A stretch of DNA of 10,741 nt, taken from the NCBI GenBank assembly GCA_009469665.1, contig SSTB01000065.1, positions 1-10,741 of the forward strand, in the 5' to 3' direction. The stretch's first letter is position 1. The number at the start of each line of letters is the position of its first letter. Below are positions 7,599 to 10,741 of the stretch, piece after piece. The translations under genes and the position numbers were made by a program. The stretch comes from Azonexaceae bacterium. Its GTDB lineage: Bacteria > Pseudomonadota > Gammaproteobacteria > Burkholderiales > Rhodocyclaceae. Under the pieces are notes generated by a model. That model was not told where the DNA came from. It searched no databases and was given only the letters and a program-made list of their open reading frames with translations.

Positions 7599-8006
7599 TC
7601 AGGCAGCGACGGACTGCACCGGAGATTCCATTTCATTCACCGAACCCTGCAAGAGGGGGCGAAGCAGCATGGCGATCTTCATGGCCGAAAAACGGACGTC
7701 GAAGACGGCGTTGGCCCCGGCATCCAGGATGCGTTGCTGCTTGCTGGCGTCGTAGCGATCAAAGCTGTCGTAGGCGATCAGCAGTGTCGAGGGCAAAAGG
7801 CCGCGCAAAAAAGTGATGGCTGCCAGCGAGTGTTCGGGCACCTCGGGTCCTACCAGGGCGACGGTGAAACTGCCGTGACGGGCCATGGTGCGGGTTTCGG
7901 CGAGGGTGCCGCACAGGCGGATCGAGCGCACGCAGCCCAGCAGATCGATGGCCTCCAGAAGGCGCCTGCGCCGCTCCTGATCGGAGTCCAGTAAAAGAAT
8001 ATCCAT
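7599..8006 (-). CDS. Receiver-like (pseudo-receiver) protein lacking the phospho-acceptor aspartate
   Basis: 135 residues, about the size of a stand-alone receiver domain. The start MDILLLDSDQERRRRLLEAI resembles strand 1 and helix 1 of receivers, with acidic residues D7 and D9. The third strand reads FTVALVGPEVPE, placing glycine (G53) where the phospho-acceptor aspartate normally sits. The usual Thr/Ser after strand 4 (LLIAYDS) and the usual lysine after strand 5 (ANAVFDVRFS) are also not in place. It is therefore probably a non-phosphorylated receiver fold that works by protein contact; this is inferred by eye and not from an alignment. The ATG at 8004-8006 has GAGGAG 9 nt upstream, and an intrinsic terminator follows the stop. 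It is separated by 271 nt from the response regulator gene upstream, so it may be its own unit. No specific function is recognised. Confidence 0.75.
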   Translation of the reverse strand: MDILLLDSDQERRRRLLEAIDLLGCVRSIRLCGTLAETRTMARHGSFTVALVGPEVPEHSLAAITFLRGLLPSTLLIAYDSFDRYDASKQQRILDAGANAVFDVRFSAMKIAMLLRPLLQGSVNEMESPVQSVAA

Positions 8007-8277
8007 GGTGTGCTACTCCTCTGTACGGATCGCGCCCAAACCCTTAGGTGCGACACGACCGCTTATTTTGGCCAGAGTCTAGTCGCTCCAGATGACACGG
8101 AAAATTCGGGAAAGACAGGGGCGGGGTGCGGGTTAACCCCGAGTTCCGCACAGGGAGCGGCCGGCGCGATCGGCATCCGCTGCGTTGCCCGCGGCAGCGG
8201 GCGGCGCGGGCTCGGGGGCTGGCGAGGTCAGAGACGGTGCGTCTTGCGGGACTGTCCGCAGGAAGCGGACGCTTCGC
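8007..8277. other. Non-coding gap between response regulator and receiver-like gene, with GC-rich hairpins
   Basis: This stretch must carry any separate promoter for the receiver-like gene. The only candidate I see is a weak -10 (TAGACT on the minus strand, around 8077-8082) with a poor -35. It holds a perfect GGGTTAACCC palindrome (8130-8139), a hairpin at 8182-8207 (11-bp stem with two G-U pairs on the plus strand, GGCA loop) and a 6-bp stem at 8254-8270 just past the response regulator stop. None has a T-run, so none is called a terminator. No coding frame is supported. Confidence 0.5.
8016..8021 (-). promoter_or_regulatory. Ribosome binding site of the receiver-like gene
   Basis: GAGGAG on the minus strand, 9 nt before the ATG at 8004-8006. 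It supports this small frame as a real gene and fixes its start. Confidence 0.6.
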
Positions 8278-8922
8278 TCAGAGTGGTGTTTCCTGGGTGG
8301 CCTGTACCGCGGCGCAGAGTCCGGCGACGCTGTCGGCGCGCATTTTTTCCATTACCCGTGCCCGGTGGGTTTCCACCGTCTTGACGCTGATTTCCAGCGC
8401 CTGCGCGATTTCCTTGTTGGTCTGGCCGCGCACCACCAGGCGCAGCACGTCGAGTTCCCGCTGGGTGAGCAGCGCCATGCGCGCCTGGAGGGCTGCCTGA
8501 TGGCGGCGTCGCTGCTTGCGCTCACGGTCCAGGCGCAGGGCCTTCTGCACGCGCTCGAGCAGATCCTGGTCGCCGTAGGGTTTGGGCAGGAAATCGAGGG
8601 CGCCGGCTTGCATGGCGCGGACGGCCATGGGAATGTCGCCGTGGCCTGAAACGAAAATGATGGGGATGTCGATGTTGCGGCGCTGCAATTCGGTCTGCAA
8701 TTCCATGCCGCTCATGCCGGGCATGCGCACGTCGAGAATGAGGCAACTGGGCAGGCCCGGGCGGTAGGCCGCGAGAAAGGATTCCGCCGATTCCAGGGCG
8801 CAGACCTCGACTTCCAGGATGCCGACCAGGAAGCCCACCGATTTTCGCGCCACGGGGTCGTCATCGACCACGTAGACTACGGGGACGGGCAGGGGGATTG
8901 CGTGCGGTTCAATCGAGTTCAT
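8278..8922 (-). CDS. FixJ/TtrR-type response regulator (receiver plus LuxR-type helix-turn-helix)
   Basis: 214 residues from the ATG at 8920-8922. The receiver domain (about residues 14-130) has the acidic pocket VVDDDP (D20-D22), phospho-acceptor D64 in LILDVRMPGMSG, S92 in FVSGHGD and K114 in FLPKP; all key residues are present. After a basic linker, a LuxR/FixJ helix-turn-helix domain follows (about 150-205, with LTQRELDVLRL and TNKEIAQALEISVKTVETHR). It is expected to be phosphorylated by the kinase encoded just upstream and to activate transcription. Its start overlaps the last 14 nt of the kinase gene (ATGAACTCGATTGA), which indicates translational coupling; neither start has a good ribosome site. 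An in-frame ATG at 8959-8961 would add 13 residues, but the shorter form better fits the family. Target genes are not known from the window. Confidence 0.93.
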   Translation of the reverse strand: MNSIEPHAIPLPVPVVYVVDDDPVARKSVGFLVGILEVEVCALESAESFLAAYRPGLPSCLILDVRMPGMSGMELQTELQRRNIDIPIIFVSGHGDIPMAVRAMQAGALDFLPKPYGDQDLLERVQKALRLDRERKQRRRHQAALQARMALLTQRELDVLRLVVRGQTNKEIAQALEISVKTVETHRARVMEKMRADSVAGLCAAVQATQETPL

Positions 8923-10738
8923 GGGGCGGAGCGAGTTCGAAGTGAAAAGCCTTGCCCCCATCGGACAAAGGGAGGACGGAAAGACGACTGCCGTGATTTT
9001 CCAGCAGGGTGCGGCTGATGGAAAGCCCCAGGCCGAGGCCGTCGGTCTTGGTGGTGAAGAAGGGTTCCCCGATGCGCTTGAGAATTTCCGGCGACAGCAT
9101 GGGGGCCGGGTCTTCCACTTCGACCACGATCCCCTGGCCGCTCCCGGGGCGGGAGCGGATGGTCACCTGACGTTCCTTGGCCGGCAGGGCTTCGCAGGCC
9201 TCCACCGCATTCTTGACCAGATTGACCAGCACCTGCTCGATCTGGCTCCAGTTGGCGCGCAGGCCCGGGAGTTCCGGAGCCAGGTCGAGAACTACGCGCA
9301 CGCCGGCGCTGCGGGCGAGCAGGTGGAAGGTCGGCAGGCTGGCGCTGACCAGGTGGTTGAGGTCCGTCTGTGCCGTGCGGGCGCCCCGCGGGCGGGCCAG
9401 GGTGCGCACGTTGCGCACCACGGTATCGGCCCTCTCCACTTGGCGCACCACTTCCTCCAGGGTTTCGGTCAGCGCCTCTTCTCCGACCTTGCCGCGCGCC
9501 AGGCGGTGTAGCAGGCCCCGGCTGAAATTGGCGATGTTTGACAGGGGCTGGTTGATTTCGTGGGCGATCATGGTGGCGATCTCGCCTACTGCCGCCAGGC
9601 GGGCCGCATGGGCGACCTGCTCGCGCAGATTGCGTTCCCGCGCTTCCAGGGCACGGCGCTCGGAGATGTCGTCCAGCAGGATGACCCAGTTGGCGATATG
9701 GCCGTCGTCGCCAGGGATGTCGGAGATCGCCGCCCGCACGGCGCGGGTTTCCCCGTCCTGTCGCTGGATATGGACTTCCAGGGTGCCTTGGGACAGCGGC
9801 CCGGCCTCGGCCGGTATGCCATGGGCGGGGGGGGCATAAAAGCTGCGTACGTCGCGATTGACCAGTTGCACGGGAGAGCAGCCGAGGATTTCGCAGGCCC
9901 GGGGGTTGGCGTATTCCACGCGGGCATCGCGGTCGGTGATGACCACCCCGACGAGATTCTCGTCCACCGCCCGGTAGAACTTGCGCAACTCGGCGGAAAG
10001 GTTGGGATCTGCCGGCGTGCCAAAGCAGACGACGAAATCCGGCTTCTCATCATTGACCGCCACGGGGAGGGCGCTCATGTCCAGGCGGCGGCCCTGGGAT
10101 TCCAGTTCCCAGTAAGCCGGGACCAGGGTGCGCGTCGCCCGGCTATTGCGGCAGTTGGCGCCGGCCGGGCCGCACAGGGTCGAGCAGCAGGGACGGCCGA
10201 CCTTCATGCCCAGCAGGTCGTGGGCCTGACGGTTGGCCATGCGCACGCTGCCTACTGTATCGACCAGGGCGACCGGAAAGGGGAGCTTGTCGAAGGCCTC
10301 GCTCCAGCGGGCCAGGGCCAGGTCGAGGACAGCGCGGTCATGGTCGGGTTCCTGCGCCCGGGACGCCTCGGGGCGCAAGGACCAGGCGATGCCTTGCACG
10401 CTGCCGTTCTCGTCCCGCACCACCCGGGCCGCCGCCCGCAGGGGGCAGAGACCGCCACCCTGGCGGCGCGCCGGAAGCAGGATGTCGTCCAGGTTGGCCC
10501 CGGCATCGAGGGCGGCGCGCAGGTCGATCTGGGTGCTGCGGGCGAGGCTGAGAACCGAGGGCAGGCCGAAACCGACGGTCCGCTCGGCGGACCAGCCCAG
10601 CAGGGCTTCCGCCGCAGGGGGCCAGTGGAGGATGCGCAACTGGGTATCGGTGGGCACGAAAACCGTGCGGGCGAGGTCGGCAAAGGCCCCGACCCAGCGT
10701 GCCGTCGCGTCTTCCTGCAGGCTGTCTTCGCTTGCCAC
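8909..10738 (-). CDS. Soluble multi-PAS sensor histidine kinase (FixL/TtrS/DctB-like), possibly 5'-partial
   Basis: 609 residues from a GTG at 10736-10738. The frame is open to the window edge, so the true start may lie outside. No membrane segment is visible. Domains in order: PAS (about 20-122), PAS (about 145-240) with a cysteine cluster GRPCCSTLCGPAGANC (C184, C185, C189, C196), PAS (about 252-360, ending in DDISERR), HisKA with phospho-acceptor H393 in IAHEINQPLSNI, and an ATPase domain with the N box VLVNLVKNAVEA (N506, N510), F box EPFFTTK (558-564) and G2 box GLGLGLS (567-573). The G1 box, normally DxGxG, reads DPAPM (543-547): the aspartate is kept and both glycines are lost. The H-E-x-N-Q-P-L signature fits kinases that pair with FixJ-type regulators, and that partner gene follows with a 14-nt overlap. 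The signal is unknown; redox or metal sensing through the cysteines is conjecture. Confidence 0.92.
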   Translation of the reverse strand: MASEDSLQEDATARWVGAFADLARTVFVPTDTQLRILHWPPAAEALLGWSAERTVGFGLPSVLSLARSTQIDLRAALDAGANLDDILLPARRQGGGLCPLRAAARVVRDENGSVQGIAWSLRPEASRAQEPDHDRAVLDLALARWSEAFDKLPFPVALVDTVGSVRMANRQAHDLLGMKVGRPCCSTLCGPAGANCRNSRATRTLVPAYWELESQGRRLDMSALPVAVNDEKPDFVVCFGTPADPNLSAELRKFYRAVDENLVGVVITDRDARVEYANPRACEILGCSPVQLVNRDVRSFYAPPAHGIPAEAGPLSQGTLEVHIQRQDGETRAVRAAISDIPGDDGHIANWVILLDDISERRALEARERNLREQVAHAARLAAVGEIATMIAHEINQPLSNIANFSRGLLHRLARGKVGEEALTETLEEVVRQVERADTVVRNVRTLARPRGARTAQTDLNHLVSASLPTFHLLARSAGVRVVLDLAPELPGLRANWSQIEQVLVNLVKNAVEACEALPAKERQVTIRSRPGSGQGIVVEVEDPAPMLSPEILKRIGEPFFTTKTDGLGLGLSISRTLLENHGSRLSVLPLSDGGKAFHFELAPPHELD

Positions 10739-10741
10739 GCG

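Noticed and set aside
8254..8270. Hairpin just after the response regulator stop considered as an intrinsic terminator.
   Set aside because: The stem is only 6 bp and no T-run follows on either strand.
8921..9511. A 196-codon plus-strand frame opposite the histidine kinase.
   Set aside because: Antisense shadow of the HisKA/ATPase coding region, with no supporting motif.

Overview
The window is GC-rich and gene-dense. It looks like a chromosomal segment of a betaproteobacterium, most likely of the Rhodocyclales (Azoarcus/Thauera/Dechloromonas type). I infer this from base composition, the maeB-DHH protein neighbourhood and the many PAS/GGDEF/EAL and two-component proteins. No sequence search backs the taxonomic placement. 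I see no tRNA, rRNA, CRISPR array, insertion sequence or prophage gene.

Layout: (1) 1-128, minus strand, is the 5' end of a DHH-family phosphoesterase-like gene that runs off the window. (2) 253-2529, minus strand, is maeB, an NADP-type malic enzyme fused to a phosphotransacetylase-like domain; a hairpin terminator separates it from the DHH gene. (3) 2530-2888 is a divergent intergenic region rich in inverted repeats, including a 12-bp perfect palindrome inside a 22-bp imperfect one. (4) 2889-7505, plus strand, is one 1538-residue protein with CheB methylesterase, CheR methyltransferase, PAS, a heptad-repeat coiled coil, three more PAS domains, GGDEF and EAL. (5) 7526-7566 is a strong intrinsic terminator oriented for the minus strand. 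(6) 7599-8006, minus strand, is a small receiver-like protein that lacks the phospho-acceptor aspartate. (7) 8007-8277 is non-coding with several GC-rich hairpins. (8) 8278-8922, minus strand, is a FixJ/TtrR-type response regulator, overlapping by 14 nt the end of (9) 8909-10738, minus strand, a soluble PAS histidine kinase whose 5' end lies at the window edge.

How the genes may work together: the kinase and FixJ-type regulator are a translationally coupled two-component pair with no membrane segments, so the signal is probably cytosolic. The pseudo-receiver gene follows in the same direction after a 271-nt gap and has its own ribosome site and terminator. It converges on the large CheB-CheR-GGDEF-EAL gene. 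That protein is the most striking item: it joins the two chemoreceptor-adaptation enzymes to both a cyclic-di-GMP synthase and a cyclic-di-GMP phosphodiesterase in one polypeptide, and every catalytic signature I checked is intact. A link between chemotaxis-type methylation and c-di-GMP control is an inference from this architecture. Any link between the two-component genes and the fusion protein rests only on proximity.
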